Shown here: one piece after another, positions 16,990-28,412 of the stretch
How the letters are laid out: each line of letters begins with the position of its first letter
Numbering within the stretch: position 1 is the stretch's first letter
Source: Burkholderia lata
GTDB taxonomy: Bacteria; Pseudomonadota; Gammaproteobacteria; Burkholderiales; Burkholderiaceae
Direction of reading: 5' to 3'
Assembly: GCF_902499335.1 (NCBI RefSeq)
Contig: NZ_CABVQK010000012.1
Span: forward strand, 62,001-126,000
Length of the DNA: 64,000 nt
Translations under genes and position numbers: made by a program
The notes under the pieces: generated by a model
What the model saw: the letters and a program-made list of their open reading frames with translations, nothing else
Database searches by the model: none
Told to the model about the DNA's origin: nothing

Positions 16990-18774
16990 ATGAAGACGAT
17001 GGTACGCAACAAGACCTTCTGGGTGTTTCTCGTGGTGCTGTTCGCGCTGCCGGTGCTGCCCGGCGCGCTGCAGGTGCCTGAATATTGGATCACGCTGCTG
17101 AACTACATCGGCCTCTATGCGATCGTCGCGATCGGGCTCGTGCTGCTCACGGGTGTCGGCGGGATGACGAGCTTCGGGCAGGCCGCGTTCGTCGGCATCG
17201 GCGCCTATGCGACCGCGCTCCTGACGACGCGCTATGGCGTGTCGCCGTGGCTCGCGCTGATCGTCGGTGTCGTGCTGACGGCGCTCGTCGCGCTCGTGCT
17301 CGGCGCGGTCACGATGCGGTTGTCCGGCCACTTCCTGCCGCTCGGCACGATCGCATGGGGCCTCGCGCTGTTCTACCTGTTCGGCAACCTCGAACTGCTC
17401 GGCAAGTACGACGGGATCAACGGGATTCCGGCGCTGAACCTGTTCGGCATCACGCTCGAAAGCGGCCGCAGCCTGTATTTCCTGATCTGGGCCGTCGTGC
17501 TGGCCGCGATCGTGTCGGTGCAGAACCTGCTGAACAGCCGCCCGGGCCGCGCGATCCGCGCGCTGCGCGGCGGCGGCGTGATGGCCGAGGCGATGGGCGT
17601 GAACACCGCGTGGATGCGCGTCGTGATCTTTGTCTATGCGGCCGTGCTCGCGGCCGTGTCGGGTTTCCTGTACGCGCACCTGCAGCGCGCGGTGAACCCG
17701 ACGCCGTTCGGGCTGAACCACGGGATCGAGTTCCTGTTCATGGCCGTGGTCGGCGGCGTGTCGCACGTGTGGGGCGCGGTGCTCGGTGCGGCGATCCTGA
17801 CCGTGCTGCAGGATTACCTGCAGACGCTGCTGCCGAAGCTGCTCGGCTCGGAAGGCAACTTCGAGATCATCGTGTTCGGCGTGCTGATGGTGCTGCTGCT
17901 GCAGTACGCGCGCCAGGGCGTGTGGCCGTTCGTCGCCAGGTTGTTCCCGCGCGGGCCGCGTGCGCATGTGCCCGAGCATGCTGATCCGTTGCCACAGCGT
18001 GCGAAGCCGGCGGCCGGCGAGCCGCTGCTCGTCGTCGACAACGCGCGCAAGCAGTTCGGCGGGCTCGTGGCCGTCAACGACGTCAGCTTCGACGTGAAAG
18101 CGGGGCAGATCATCGGGCTGATCGGCCCGAACGGCGCCGGCAAGTCGACCACGTTCAACCTCGTGACGGGTGTGCTGAAGCCGACGGGCGGCGCGATCAC
18201 GTTCCGTGGCGAGCGCATCGACGGGCTCACGTCGCGCCAGATCGTCCGCCGCGGCATCGGCCGGACGTTCCAGCACGTGAAGCTGTTGCCGGCGATGACG
18301 GTGCTCGAGAACGTCGCGATCGGTGCGCACCTGCGTGGCCATACGGGCGTATGGCGCAGCGTCGCGCGGCTCAATGCCCATGAGGAGGCGCAGTTGCTGG
18401 CCGAGGCCGCACGCCAGATCCGCCGCGTCGGGCTCGAAAAGCACATGTACGACGAAGCCGGCAGCCTCGCGCTGGGCCAGCAGCGGATTCTCGAAATTGC
18501 ACGGGCGCTGTGCTGCGACCCGACGCTGCTGCTGCTCGACGAGCCGGCTGCCGGGCTGCGCTACCAGGAGAAACAGCAACTCGCCGACCTGCTGTGGCGG
18601 CTGAAGACGGAAGGCATGAGCGTGTTGCTCGTGGAACACGACATGGATTTCGTGATGAATCTCACCGACCGGTTGGTGGTGATGGAGTTCGGCACGCGGA
18701 TCGCGGAAGGGCTGCCGCAGGACGTGCAGCAGGATCCGGCGGTGCTCGAAGCGTATCTGGGCGGGGTGGAGTGA
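16990..18774 (+). CDS. fused ABC transporter permease-ATPase (LivM-LivG fusion)
   Basis: A single 594-residue polypeptide joins the second permease and the first ATPase of the importer. Residues 1 to about 320 are LivM-like ([39 protein letters not shown]). A proline-rich linker (about 320-345) leads into an ATPase with Walker A GPNGAGKS at 379-386, Q-loop [12 protein letters not shown], signature [15 protein letters not shown], Walker [12 protein letters not shown] and H-loop LVEHD. The reading frame is continuous with no sign of a sequencing error. Its stop overlaps the next ATPase gene by 1 nt. Fusions of this type exist elsewhere in the HAAT family, but the first operon of this window keeps them separate. 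Confidence 0.93.
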   Translation: MKTMVRNKTFWVFLVVLFALPVLPGALQVPEYWITLLNYIGLYAIVAIGLVLLTGVGGMTSFGQAAFVGIGAYATALLTTRYGVSPWLALIVGVVLTALVALVLGAVTMRLSGHFLPLGTIAWGLALFYLFGNLELLGKYDGINGIPALNLFGITLESGRSLYFLIWAVVLAAIVSVQNLLNSRPGRAIRALRGGGVMAEAMGVNTAWMRVVIFVYAAVLAAVSGFLYAHLQRAVNPTPFGLNHGIEFLFMAVVGGVSHVWGAVLGAAILTVLQDYLQTLLPKLLGSEGNFEIIVFGVLMVLLLQYARQGVWPFVARLFPRGPRAHVPEHADPLPQRAKPAAGEPLLVVDNARKQFGGLVAVNDVSFDVKAGQIIGLIGPNGAGKSTTFNLVTGVLKPTGGAITFRGERIDGLTSRQIVRRGIGRTFQHVKLLPAMTVLENVAIGAHLRGHTGVWRSVARLNAHEEAQLLAEAARQIRRVGLEKHMYDEAGSLALGQQRILEIARALCCDPTLLLLDEPAAGLRYQEKQQLADLLWRLKTEGMSVLLVEHDMDFVMNLTDRLVVMEFGTRIAEGLPQDVQQDPAVLEAYLGGVE

Positions 18775-19529
18775 TGACGGACACGACGATGCCGATTCTC
18801 GAAGTGCGCGGGCTGGCAGTCCGGTACGGGAAGGTGGAGGCGCTGCACGGCGCGGCGATCAAGGTTGGTGCGGGACAGATCGTCAGCGTGATCGGCCCGA
18901 ACGGCGCCGGCAAATCAACGTTGCTGAACGCGATCATGGGCGCGCTGCCGGTGAACGGGCATGCGTCGGGCGCGGTCGTGTATCGCGGTCACGACGTCGG
19001 TGCATTGCCGGTCGAGCAGCGCGTCGCACGCGGGATGTGCCTCGTGCCGGAAAAGCGTGAGCTGTTCAGCACGATGACGGTCGAAGACAACCTCGTGCTG
19101 GGTGCGTATCGGCGCAAGCAGGCCGGTGAAGCCAACTTCCTCGACCAGCTCGATCACGTGTTCGCGCTGTTTCCGCGGCTGAAGGAGCGGCGCAAGCAGG
19201 CAGCCGGCACGCTATCCGGCGGCGAGCGGCAGATGCTCGCGGTCGGCCGCGCGCTGATGGGCAAGCCCGACCTGCTGATGCTCGACGAGCCGAGCCTCGG
19301 GCTGGCACCGCTGATCGTGAAGGAGATCTTTCATATCATCAGCGCGTTGCGCGGTACGGGTGTGGCGACGCTGCTGATCGAGCAGAATGCGCGGGCTGCG
19401 CTACAGATCTCCGACTACGGCTACGTGCTGGAGACGGGCGAATTTGCGCTGGAAGGGCCGGCGGCTGAACTCGCGCAGAATCCACGCGTGATCGAAACGT
19501 ACCTTGGGTTGGTGAAGAAAACGGCTTGA
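18774..19529 (+). CDS. branched-chain-type ABC transporter ATP-binding protein (LivF-like, second system)
   Basis: Second ATPase of the importer, 251 residues. Walker A GPNGAGKS, signature [16 protein letters not shown], Walker [14 protein letters not shown] and LIEQN are all canonical, unlike the Arg-bearing LivF of the first system. Its ATG shares one base with the stop of the fusion gene (TGATG), so translation is coupled. The operon ends here at a palindrome that is also a parS site. Confidence 0.93.
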   Translation: MTDTTMPILEVRGLAVRYGKVEALHGAAIKVGAGQIVSVIGPNGAGKSTLLNAIMGALPVNGHASGAVVYRGHDVGALPVEQRVARGMCLVPEKRELFSTMTVEDNLVLGAYRRKQAGEANFLDQLDHVFALFPRLKERRKQAAGTLSGGERQMLAVGRALMGKPDLLMLDEPSLGLAPLIVKEIFHIISALRGTGVATLLIEQNARAALQISDYGYVLETGEFALEGPAAELAQNPRVIETYLGLVKKTA

Positions 19530-19556
19530 CCGGTGATGCAGTTGGCGGGAAACGGG

Positions 19557-19587
19557 CGGCGTGTTTCACGTGAAACACGCCGTTTTT
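19557..19587 (+). terminator. palindromic terminator of second Liv-type operon, built on parS
   Basis: A perfect 26-bp palindrome (13-bp arms CGGCGTGTTTCAC / GTGAAACACGCCG) followed by five T, 27 bp after the LivF stop. The RNA would fold into a long stem with almost no loop, so termination efficiency is uncertain. Confidence 0.6.
19562..19577. other. parS centromere site 1
   Basis: TGTTTCACGTGAAACA is a perfect match to the universal bacterial parS consensus bound by chromosomal ParB. It lies about 4.3 kb from parB, within the usual origin-proximal cluster. Confidence 0.93.
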
Positions 19588-19600
19588 GTTTTTGGGGCGA

Positions 19601-20154
19601 GATGTGATGCCGATACATCGGCGGTTGGCAGCCAGGGGATAAGTGCCAGGGAAACAGTCGGAAGCTCTGTGTGGTGGTGGGCGACGTGATCACAGTGCGG
19701 GGGACGTATCCTGGCAGCCGCTTGGTGGTAGTTGCCGTTTGTTCCACAGACCGACGATGTGTCGAGCCACCGGGGATAAATGTCGGGCGAACCGACGGAA
19801 TTTCTGTGGGGAAGAGGGCGGGTGCGGTCGCGCAGGGTGCTCCGTCCGGGATGTTGCGCGGACCACAGGCGTCGAATGGTGCGCGTATTTCACGTGGGTT
19901 TCTCGGCGACCGAATATTTACATAGGCACAAGCAGCCATGTGCGGTGGGCCGGTGATGTGTCGAGTCACAGGGGATAAGTGTTGGGCGAACCGATGGAAC
20001 TTCTGTGAAGACGAGGGCGGGTGTGGTCGCACCGGGGTTCCGTCCGGGGTGTTGCGTGCGCCACAGGCGTCCGATTGGGTCGCATGTTCCGCGTGGGTTT
20101 TCCCGGCGGCCAGGACATTTGCACAGGCACAACAATGTGCAGTGAGCGGGCTGG
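19601..20154. repeat. imperfect direct repeats, ~200-bp unit
   Basis: Two adjacent units start with GATGTGTCGAG at 19756 and 19955, and a more degraded partial unit starts at 19601. Shared blocks in the same order include CGGGGATAA/AGGGGATAAGTG, GGGCGAACCGA, TTCTGTG, AGGGCGGGTG, CCGTCCGGG, TGTTGCG, CCACAGGCGTC and GCGTGGGTTT. By eye the two full units share about three quarters of their bases. Each contains a degraded parS-like half (TATTTCACGTGGGTTT in the first). Confidence 0.75.
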
Positions 20155-20266
20155 AAGCATTGCAGGAGTGGCTCTGAGCCACAGATTCATCGGTTCATCG
20201 CCGAAAAATTGCCGAAATGCACAGACCCTACCATTCGGACGGCATTCGGGTGAAAAGCGAACCCGC

Positions 20267-20272
20267 TATAAT
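20267..20272 (+). promoter_or_regulatory. -10 element of mnmG promoter
   Basis: A perfect TATAAT lies 57 bp before the mnmG ATG. The -35 position (TTCGGG at 16-bp spacing) is weak. Confidence 0.5.
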
Positions 20273-20328
20273 TCGGCCCATACATTTCTCAGATAGGTTC
20301 GTGCGCAGCTCTGCGTACGGAATCCACC

Positions 20329-22299
20329 ATGCTTTTTCCCACAGAATTTGACGTCATCGTCGTCGGTGGCGGCCATGCCGGCACGGAAGCCGCGCTGGCG
20401 TCCGCCCGCATGGGCGCAAAGACACTGCTGCTGACCCACAACATCGAAACGCTTGGGCAGATGAGCTGCAATCCGTCGATCGGCGGCATTGGCAAGGGCC
20501 ATCTGGTCAAGGAAGTCGATGCGCTGGGCGGCGCAATGGCAGCCGCGACGGACGAGAGCGGCATTCAGTTCCGGATCCTCAATTCGTCGAAGGGCCCGGC
20601 TGTGCGCGCGACGCGTGCGCAGGCCGACCGCATCCTGTACAAGGCCGCGATCCGCCACCGGCTCGAGAACCAGCCGAATCTCTGGCTGTTCCAACAGGCC
20701 GTCGACGACCTGATGGTCGAAGGCGATCGGGTGGTGGGGGCGGTCACGCAGATCGGTATCCGCTTCCGCGCCCGTGCGGTCGTGTTGACCGCCGGTACGT
20801 TCCTCGACGGCAAGATCCACGTCGGCCTGAACAACTACACGGGTGGCCGCGCAGGCGATCCGGCGGCCGTGTCGCTGTCGTCGCGCCTGAAGGAGCTGAA
20901 GCTGCCGCAGGGCCGCCTGAAGACCGGTACGCCGCCGCGTATCGATGGCCGTTCGATCGATTTCTCGAAGCTGACCGAACAGCCGGGCGATCTCGATCCG
21001 GTCCCCGTTTTCTCGTTCCTGGGCCGCGCAGAGCAGCATCCGCAGCAACTGCCGTGCTGGGTCACGCACACGAACGAGCGTACGCACGACATCATTCGCG
21101 GCGGTCTCGACCGTTCGCCTATGTATACAGGCGTGATCGAAGGCGTCGGGCCGCGCTATTGCCCGTCGATCGAGGACAAGATCCACCGGTTCGCATCGAA
21201 GGAATCGCACCAGATCTTCCTGGAGCCGGAAGGGCTGACGACCAACGAGTTCTACCCGAACGGGATCTCGACGAGCCTGCCGTTCGACGTCCAGCTTGAG
21301 CTCGTGCACTCGATGCTCGGCCTCGAGAACGCGCATATCCTGCGCCCCGGCTACGCGATCGAGTACGACTACTTCGACCCGCGCGCGCTGAAGGCGTCGC
21401 TCGAGACGAAGGCGATCAACGGGCTGTTCTTTGCGGGCCAGATCAACGGGACGACCGGCTATGAAGAGGCGGCCGCGCAGGGCCTGCTGGCCGGCCTCAA
21501 TGCGGGCCGCTACGTGCAGGAGAAGGACGCATGGTGCCCGCGCCGTGACCAGGCCTACCTTGGCGTGCTGGTCGACGATCTCGTGACGCGCGGTGTGGCC
21601 GAGCCGTACCGTATGTTCACGAGCCGCGCCGAGTATCGCCTCAGCCTGCGTGAAGACAATGCCGACATGCGTCTGACCGAGATCGGCCGCGAACTGGGTC
21701 TCGTCGACGATGCGCGCTGGGATGCATTCAGCCGGAAACGCGACGCTGTTTCACGTGAAACCGAACGCCTGAAGTCGACGTGGGTCACGCCGAAGACGTT
21801 GCCGGCGGAAGAGGCGACCGCGCTGCTGGGCAAGGCGATCGACCATGAATACAGCCTCGCCGAGTTGCTGCGCCGTCCGGGTATCAGCTACGACGGCGTG
21901 TGCGGACTGAAGGGCGGTGAATGCGGCCCCGCAGAGCCGTTGGCTGACGATCCGGTGTTGCTCGAGCAGATCAAGGAGCAGGTCGAGATCGGCATCAAGT
22001 ATCAGGGCTATATCGAGCGCCAGGCATCGGAGATCGAACGCAACGATGCGAACGAGAACACGCGCCTGCCGGACGGCATCGATTACCGCGAAGTCCGCGG
22101 CCTGTCGTTCGAGGTGAGCCAGAAGCTCAACGAGTTCCGGCCGGAGACGATCGGGCAGGCGTCGCGCATCTCGGGTGTCACGCCGGCAGCGATCTCGCTG
22201 CTGATGGTGCACCTGAAGCGCCGCGGCCTGGGACGCCGTAATGGCACTGCCGAAGCGGCAACGGAGCAGGGGGACGGCGCCGTCCCGACGCAACAATGA
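20329..22299 (+). CDS. mnmG: tRNA uridine-5-carboxymethylaminomethyl modification enzyme, FAD subunit
   Basis: MnmG (GidA) works with MnmE to install carboxymethylaminomethyl groups on U34 of several tRNAs. The protein has 656 residues, the full family length. The FAD-binding [17 protein letters not shown] starts at residue 13, the signature [18 protein letters not shown] follows, and GALINGLFF-like [23 protein letters not shown] marks the second conserved block (written here in parts: [19 protein letters not shown]). The C-terminal helical domain that binds MnmE is complete. It overlaps rsmG by 4 nt. A second parS is embedded in its coding sequence. Confidence 0.97.
   Translation: MLFPTEFDVIVVGGGHAGTEAALASARMGAKTLLLTHNIETLGQMSCNPSIGGIGKGHLVKEVDALGGAMAAATDESGIQFRILNSSKGPAVRATRAQADRILYKAAIRHRLENQPNLWLFQQAVDDLMVEGDRVVGAVTQIGIRFRARAVVLTAGTFLDGKIHVGLNNYTGGRAGDPAAVSLSSRLKELKLPQGRLKTGTPPRIDGRSIDFSKLTEQPGDLDPVPVFSFLGRAEQHPQQLPCWVTHTNERTHDIIRGGLDRSPMYTGVIEGVGPRYCPSIEDKIHRFASKESHQIFLEPEGLTTNEFYPNGISTSLPFDVQLELVHSMLGLENAHILRPGYAIEYDYFDPRALKASLETKAINGLFFAGQINGTTGYEEAAAQGLLAGLNAGRYVQEKDAWCPRRDQAYLGVLVDDLVTRGVAEPYRMFTSRAEYRLSLREDNADMRLTEIGRELGLVDDARWDAFSRKRDAVSRETERLKSTWVTPKTLPAEEATALLGKAIDHEYSLAELLRRPGISYDGVCGLKGGECGPAEPLADDPVLLEQIKEQVEIGIKYQGYIERQASEIERNDANENTRLPDGIDYREVRGLSFEVSQKLNEFRPETIGQASRISGVTPAAISLLMVHLKRRGLGRRNGTAEAATEQGDGAVPTQQ
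21747..21762. other. parS centromere site 2, inside mnmG
   Basis: TGTTTCACGTGAAACC matches 15 of 16 bases of the parS palindrome and encodes Val-Ser-Arg-Glu-Thr (residues 474-478) of MnmG. It lies 2.2 kb from site 1 and 2.1 kb from parB. Confidence 0.88.
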
Positions 22300-22982
22300 C
22301 GGCGCGTCGCGCGCCGGCGGTTAATCGGGATGTACTGGAAGGGATGCTCGTCGAAGGCACGACGGCGCTCGACCTCGCACTGACGGATGCACAACGCAAC
22401 CAGCTGCTCGACTACGTCGCGCTGCTCGGCAAGTGGAACGCGGTCTACAACCTGACCGCGATCCGCGACCCGAAGCAGATGCTGATCCAGCACATCCTCG
22501 ATTCGCTTTCCATCGTTTCGCATCTGCGTGGCCGTGCATCGGCCCGCGTGCTCGACGTCGGCTCGGGCGGCGGATTGCCGGGTATCGTGCTGGCGATCGT
22601 CGAGCCGGAGTGGCAGATCACGTTGAACGATATCGTGCAGAAGAAGTCTGCCTTCCAGACTCAGATGCGCGCGGAGCTGAAGCTCGCGAACCTGTCGGTG
22701 GTCACCGGGCGGGTCGAATCGCTGCAGCCGGGTGTCGAAGTGCCGGAAAAATTCGACATGATCGTCTCTCGCGCTTTCGCGGATCTGTCCGACTTCGTTA
22801 AACTTGCTCGACATCTGGTCGCGCCGGGCGGATCGATCTGGGCAATGAAGGGCGTTCATCCGGATGACGAGATTGCGCGGTTGCCGGAAGGCAGCCGCGT
22901 CAAGCAGACGATACGGTTGGCGGTGCCGATGCTCGATGCCGAACGGCATCTGATCGAAGTGGCCGTCGACGAGGCGAATTGA
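22296..22982 (+). CDS. rsmG: 16S rRNA (guanine527-N7)-methyltransferase
   Basis: RsmG (GidB) methylates G527 of 16S rRNA using S-adenosylmethionine; its loss gives low-level streptomycin resistance in other bacteria. Length is 228 residues. The SAM-binding loop [16 protein letters not shown] and the family block HILDSLSIV are present, with the later [11 protein letters not shown]. It starts within the mnmG stop (ATGA), so the two are coupled as in many proteobacteria. Confidence 0.96.
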   Translation: MTARRAPAVNRDVLEGMLVEGTTALDLALTDAQRNQLLDYVALLGKWNAVYNLTAIRDPKQMLIQHILDSLSIVSHLRGRASARVLDVGSGGGLPGIVLAIVEPEWQITLNDIVQKKSAFQTQMRAELKLANLSVVTGRVESLQPGVEVPEKFDMIVSRAFADLSDFVKLARHLVAPGGSIWAMKGVHPDDEIARLPEGSRVKQTIRLAVPMLDAERHLIEVAVDEAN

Positions 22983-23038
22983 AGGGCAGGCGCGCAGTAG
23001 CGCGCCGTTTGTTTGAAGGTAAAGGGAACACACCAACG

Positions 23039-23818
23039 ATGGCAAAGATCTTCTGCGTTGCGAACCAGAAGGGGGGCGTCGGCAAGACGACGACATCGGT
23101 CAATCTCGCCGCAAGCCTTGCAGCGCAGGAGCAACGAGTCCTGCTGATCGATCTCGACCCGCAGGGTAACGCGACGATGGGCAGCGGGATCGACAAGGCT
23201 GCTTGCGAAGCGACCGTGTACGAGGTGCTGGTCGACGGCGTGTCGGTGACCGACGCGCGCATCCGCCCGGAAGGCGTCACCTACGACGTGCTGCCTGCGA
23301 ACCGCGAGCTGTCCGGTGCGGAGATCGAACTGATCAGCATCGACAACCGCGAGCGCCGGCTGAAGGCCGCGCTCGAGAGCGTGGCCGACGATTACGATTT
23401 CGTGCTGATCGATTGCCCGCCGACGCTGTCGCTGCTGACGCTGAATGGGCTGTGCGCGGCGCATGGCGTCGTGATCCCGATGCAGTGCGAGTACTTCGCA
23501 CTGGAGGGGTTGTCGGACCTCGTCAACACGATCAAGCAGGTTCACGCGAACATGAATCGCGACCTGAAGATCATCGGCTTGCTGCGCGTGATGTTCGATC
23601 CGCGCATCACGCTGCAGCAGCAAGTTTCCGATCAACTGAAAGCGCACTTCGGCGACAAGGTGTTCGACGCGGTGATCCCGCGTAACGTGCGCCTGGCGGA
23701 AGCGCCGAGTTACGGGCTGCCGGGCGTCGTGTTCGACCGTAGCTCGCGCGGTGCGCAAGCGTATCTCCAGTTCGGTGCCGAGATGATCGACCGCGTTCGC
23801 GCGTTCGAGGTGTCGTGA
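23039..23818 (+). CDS. parA: chromosome-partitioning ATPase ParA (Soj)
   Basis: Walker-type ATPase that drives segregation of the ParB-parS complex. It has 259 residues and lacks the N-terminal DNA-binding domain of plasmid type Ia ParA, as expected for a chromosomal protein. The deviant Walker A NQKGGVGKTT includes the signature Lys11 and Lys16, with Walker A' LLIDLDPQGNAT and Walker B VLIDCPPTLSL. The start is the ATG opening MAKIFCVANQKGG; an in-frame extension overlapping rsmG is not conserved. parB follows after 31 bp. Confidence 0.97.
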   Translation: MAKIFCVANQKGGVGKTTTSVNLAASLAAQEQRVLLIDLDPQGNATMGSGIDKAACEATVYEVLVDGVSVTDARIRPEGVTYDVLPANRELSGAEIELISIDNRERRLKAALESVADDYDFVLIDCPPTLSLLTLNGLCAAHGVVIPMQCEYFALEGLSDLVNTIKQVHANMNRDLKIIGLLRVMFDPRITLQQQVSDQLKAHFGDKVFDAVIPRNVRLAEAPSYGLPGVVFDRSSRGAQAYLQFGAEMIDRVRAFEVS

Positions 23819-23849
23819 TCCGGACATGAGCGAAGCGAGGAAGAAAGAC

Positions 23850-24743
23850 ATGAACGCGGTACCAAAGAAGAAGGGCTTGGGACGTGGCCTCGAAGCGCTG
23901 CTCGGCGGCAGTGCCGATATCACCGAAGCGGTGAAGATCGAAGGGGCGCCGAACACGCTCGCGCTCGGCAAGCTGCAGGCCGGCAAGTACCAGCCGCGGA
24001 CGCGGATGGACGAAGGCAGCCTGCAGGAGCTCGCGGCGAGCATTCGCGCACAGGGCGTGATGCAGCCGATCCTGGTGCGGCCCATTTCATCAGACAAATA
24101 CGAGATCATCGCAGGCGAGCGCCGTTTCCGCGCGGCGCGCCTGGCAGGCCTCAATGAAGTGCCGGTGCTCGTGAAGGACGTGTCGGATCAGGCCGCCGCG
24201 GCGATGGCGCTGATCGAGAACATCCAGCGCGAGGATCTGAATCCGCTTGAAGAGGCGCACGGTATCCAGCGCCTGCTCGACGAGTTCGGTTTCACGCACG
24301 AACAGGCGGCCGAATCGGTCGGCCGTTCGCGCAGCGCGGTGTCTAACCTGCTGCGCCTGCTGAACCTGGCTTCGCCGGTGCAGACGATGCTGCTGGCCGG
24401 CGATCTCGACATGGGGCATGCGCGCGCGCTGCTCGCCGTCGATGCGGCCACGCAGATCACGCTCGCCCATCAGGTCGTCAACAAGCGCATGTCGGTGCGC
24501 GAGACCGAGAAGCTCGTCACGCACACGACGAAGGAAGTGCCGGCCGTGAAGGCGCGCGCGAAGGACGACGGCGGCCGCGATACGCGTCGTCTCGAGGAGG
24601 AGTTGTCTGACCTGCTCGCGTCGACGGTGAAGATCAAGCTCGGCCGCCGTGGGCGCGGGCAGGTGACGATCGACTTCGGCAACCTCGACGCGCTCGAGGG
24701 CATTCTCGTGCGACTGCGCGGCAACGTCGCAACCGAAGAGTAA
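23850..24743 (+). CDS. parB: chromosome-partitioning protein ParB (Spo0J)
   Basis: CTP-dependent DNA clamp that loads at parS and spreads. It has 297 residues. The N-terminal basic segment KKKGLGRGLEALLGG (which stimulates ParA), the CTP/spreading motif GERRFRA at 89-95, the helix-turn-helix HEQAAESVGRSRSAVSNLL and the C-terminal dimerisation region are present. The start follows GAGGAAG; an ATG 24 bp earlier is possible. Two parS sites lie upstream in this same window, which fits a self-contained origin-proximal partition locus. Confidence 0.97.
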   Translation: MNAVPKKKGLGRGLEALLGGSADITEAVKIEGAPNTLALGKLQAGKYQPRTRMDEGSLQELAASIRAQGVMQPILVRPISSDKYEIIAGERRFRAARLAGLNEVPVLVKDVSDQAAAAMALIENIQREDLNPLEEAHGIQRLLDEFGFTHEQAAESVGRSRSAVSNLLRLLNLASPVQTMLLAGDLDMGHARALLAVDAATQITLAHQVVNKRMSVRETEKLVTHTTKEVPAVKARAKDDGGRDTRRLEEELSDLLASTVKIKLGRRGRGQVTIDFGNLDALEGILVRLRGNVATEE

Positions 24744-24753
24744 CGGGCAGCTA

Positions 24754-25884
24754 ATGGAGGAGACGGGCACACCGGCGCCGCGCCGGTGGTTGGGGTGGCT
24801 TGCGAAGGAGCCCGTGCTATCGGTGCTCGCGCTTGGCCTGATTGTGCTGCAATGGGTGCGTCCGCAACCATTTTCCGTATTGGCCGATCGCGTCGACTGG
24901 CAGACGGTCGCGACGCTCGCGGGCCTGTTGATGCTGACCAAGGCGCTCGAGTTGTCCGGCTGCCTGATGTGGCTCGCACATCGCATCGTGCATCACGTGC
25001 ACTCCGAACGCGGGCTCGCGATGCTGCTCGTCGGGTTTGCCGCGGTGCTGTCGATGTGGCTCACCAACGACGTCGCGCTGTTCGTCGTCGTGCCGTTGAT
25101 GGTGTCGCTGCGTGCGCTGACACCACTGCCGTTCCGGCGGCTCGTGATCGTCGTCGCACTGGCCGTCAACGCGGGGTCGGTCGCGACACCGCTCGGCAAT
25201 CCCCAGAATCTTTTCCTGTGGCAATTGAGCGGCGTGTCGTTCGGCCGCTTCGTGGTCACGCTCGGGCCGCTCGCGATCGCGCTGATGGCGCTGCTGCTCG
25301 TGCTGACCGCGTGCGCGTTTCGCGCGAAACCGCTCGACCTGTCCGGCGACGTCGTCGCCATTCCCGTGCAGCGCATGCACGCGTTGATCGCGGCGGTGCT
25401 GTTCGCGGCATTCGTGCTGCTTGCCGATGCGCACCATCCGCTGCCGGGCCTGGTTGCCGTCGCGATCATGCTGCTCGTCGTCAAACGTGACGCAGTCCTG
25501 AAGATCGACTGGTTACTGCTGCTGATCTTCGTGCTGATGTTCGTCGTGCTGCGCAGCGCGGCTGCGCTGCCCGTCATCCATGACGCGATTGCGCATGCGC
25601 AACTTGATTCGTCGCTGCGCGTCTATGCCGCCGGCGCGATCCTGTCGCAGGGTATCAGCAACGTGCCGGCCGCGATCCTGCTGTCGGAGTTCACGGGTGA
25701 CTGGCGCGCGCTCGCGTTTGGCGTATCGGTCGGCGGTTTCGGTTTCGCAATCGGCTCGCTTGCGAACCTGATCGCGGTGCGTCTCGCGAAGGAGCCGCGC
25801 ATGTGGCTGCCGTTCCACCTGGTCTCGATTCCGTTCGCGCTCGCAAGCGCGGCACTCGGTGCGTGGCTGCTCGTTCACGGTTGA
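24754..25884 (+). CDS. SLC13/ArsB-type anion transporter-like membrane protein
   Basis: A polytopic inner-membrane protein of 376 residues with about ten hydrophobic segments. The CitMHS/SLC13-type hairpin motifs are recognisable: SMWLTNDVALFVVVPLM in the first half, VNAGSVATPLGNPQNLFLW next to it, and ILSQGISNVPAAILLSEFT in the second half, the two re-entrant substrate-binding elements. Likely an anion permease, but citrate, arsenite or another anion cannot be distinguished. It starts 10 bp after parB and so probably shares its transcript; why it sits between parAB and the atp operon is unclear. Confidence 0.85.
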   Translation: MEETGTPAPRRWLGWLAKEPVLSVLALGLIVLQWVRPQPFSVLADRVDWQTVATLAGLLMLTKALELSGCLMWLAHRIVHHVHSERGLAMLLVGFAAVLSMWLTNDVALFVVVPLMVSLRALTPLPFRRLVIVVALAVNAGSVATPLGNPQNLFLWQLSGVSFGRFVVTLGPLAIALMALLLVLTACAFRAKPLDLSGDVVAIPVQRMHALIAAVLFAAFVLLADAHHPLPGLVAVAIMLLVVKRDAVLKIDWLLLLIFVLMFVVLRSAAALPVIHDAIAHAQLDSSLRVYAAGAILSQGISNVPAAILLSEFTGDWRALAFGVSVGGFGFAIGSLANLIAVRLAKEPRMWLPFHLVSIPFALASAALGAWLLVHG

Positions 25885-26452
25885 GCGATGCGGGTGCGTG
25901 TGGCACAGGCGTGCCATTCGAGTGGCGGGGAGGGCGCACAGCATTCGCGTTCGTTGCGGGCTGTTGATAAGTGTGGCAATCCACAGTCGCTCGACTGTGG
26001 TGGCATGACAACTGATTGGATGATTCGCTGCGTCAGCGTCGGTCTGGAATTCGTGCATCCGGTGCGGCCGGGTGGCCGCAGTGTTTTGCCTGCCTGGGGC
26101 TTCGCGCGGCGCGCGGGCCCTGAGCCGCGTCACGGCGAGGATCCTGGGTGGCGATCGTGCCGCTCCGCCAGCGCCCGCACCGGGCATCGATTCCCCGCCA
26201 TTTCATCCTCGCCGGATTTTTTCGAGCAAGAAATACCGGTGCAAAAAAGCGACCTTACAACTGTCATCGTACGTCGTCGAATCGCGAGTTTTTTCACATG
26301 ATGAGGCGTCGTTTTACGCAGGTTTTTGTCGCGTCTAAAGCCTTGAATCACTTGCAACTATCGCTTACAATCGCCCGGATTTGTTAGCTAGGCACCCCTG
26401 AAAGTTTTCAGAAAGCTTGGGGCCGGGTTCAAGGATTTTGCGGAAGATTGCG
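25885..26452 (+). other. 568-bp gap between the anion-transporter gene and the atp operon
   Basis: No gene is supported. A perfect 9-bp hairpin (CCACAGTCG, 2-nt centre, CGACTGTGG) spans 25981-26000 without a T-tract, next to TTGATAAGTGTGG, which resembles a degenerate DnaA-type box. The right 200 bp are AT-richer and hold the atp promoter. Short frames here have no credible ribosome site. Confidence 0.55.
26343..26371 (+). promoter_or_regulatory. sigma70-type promoter of the atp operon
   Basis: TTGAAT and TACAAT are separated by exactly 17 nt, 82 bp upstream of atpI, in a locally AT-rich stretch. It is the best promoter match before the operon. Confidence 0.65.
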
Positions 26453-28283
<1,831 letters not shown>

Positions 28284-28412
28284 GGTTTCTCGGAAACATG
28301 CGCCCGGCGCAAGCCGGCGCAGGGCGGAACGGAGACTTGGGGCGCTGATCGAATGCAACTCGATGAGCGCCTTACCGTTTCATTTTTCCGGAATAGCAGA
28401 TAAGGAAACACC

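Larger units (their letters stand above)
19530..20328 (+). other. 799-bp non-coding region before mnmG
   Basis: It contains the parS/terminator palindrome, imperfect direct repeats of about 200 bp, and the mnmG promoter. Frames that cross it, including one of 253 codons on the minus strand, are not conserved between the repeat units because internal indels and the 199-bp period shift the frame, so I judge it non-coding. One-mismatch DnaA-box-like sequences occur at 19740, 20117 and 20335. The E. coli origin sits beside mnmG, but consensus DnaA boxes are lacking here. Confidence 0.6.

Noticed and set aside
19886-19901. parS-like TATTTCACGTGGGTTT inside a repeat unit
   Set aside because: Only the left half and centre match; kept as a note on the repeats and not called as a site.
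19421-20182. 253-codon minus-strand frame over the repeats upstream of mnmG
   Set aside because: The two repeat units fall into different frames because of the 199-bp period and indels, so no protein is conserved between them.
25981-26000. CCACAGTCGCTCGACTGTGG hairpin as a terminator of the parAB transcript
   Set aside because: Perfect stem but a 2-nt centre and no T-tract; it could as well be a protein site, so it is left uncalled.
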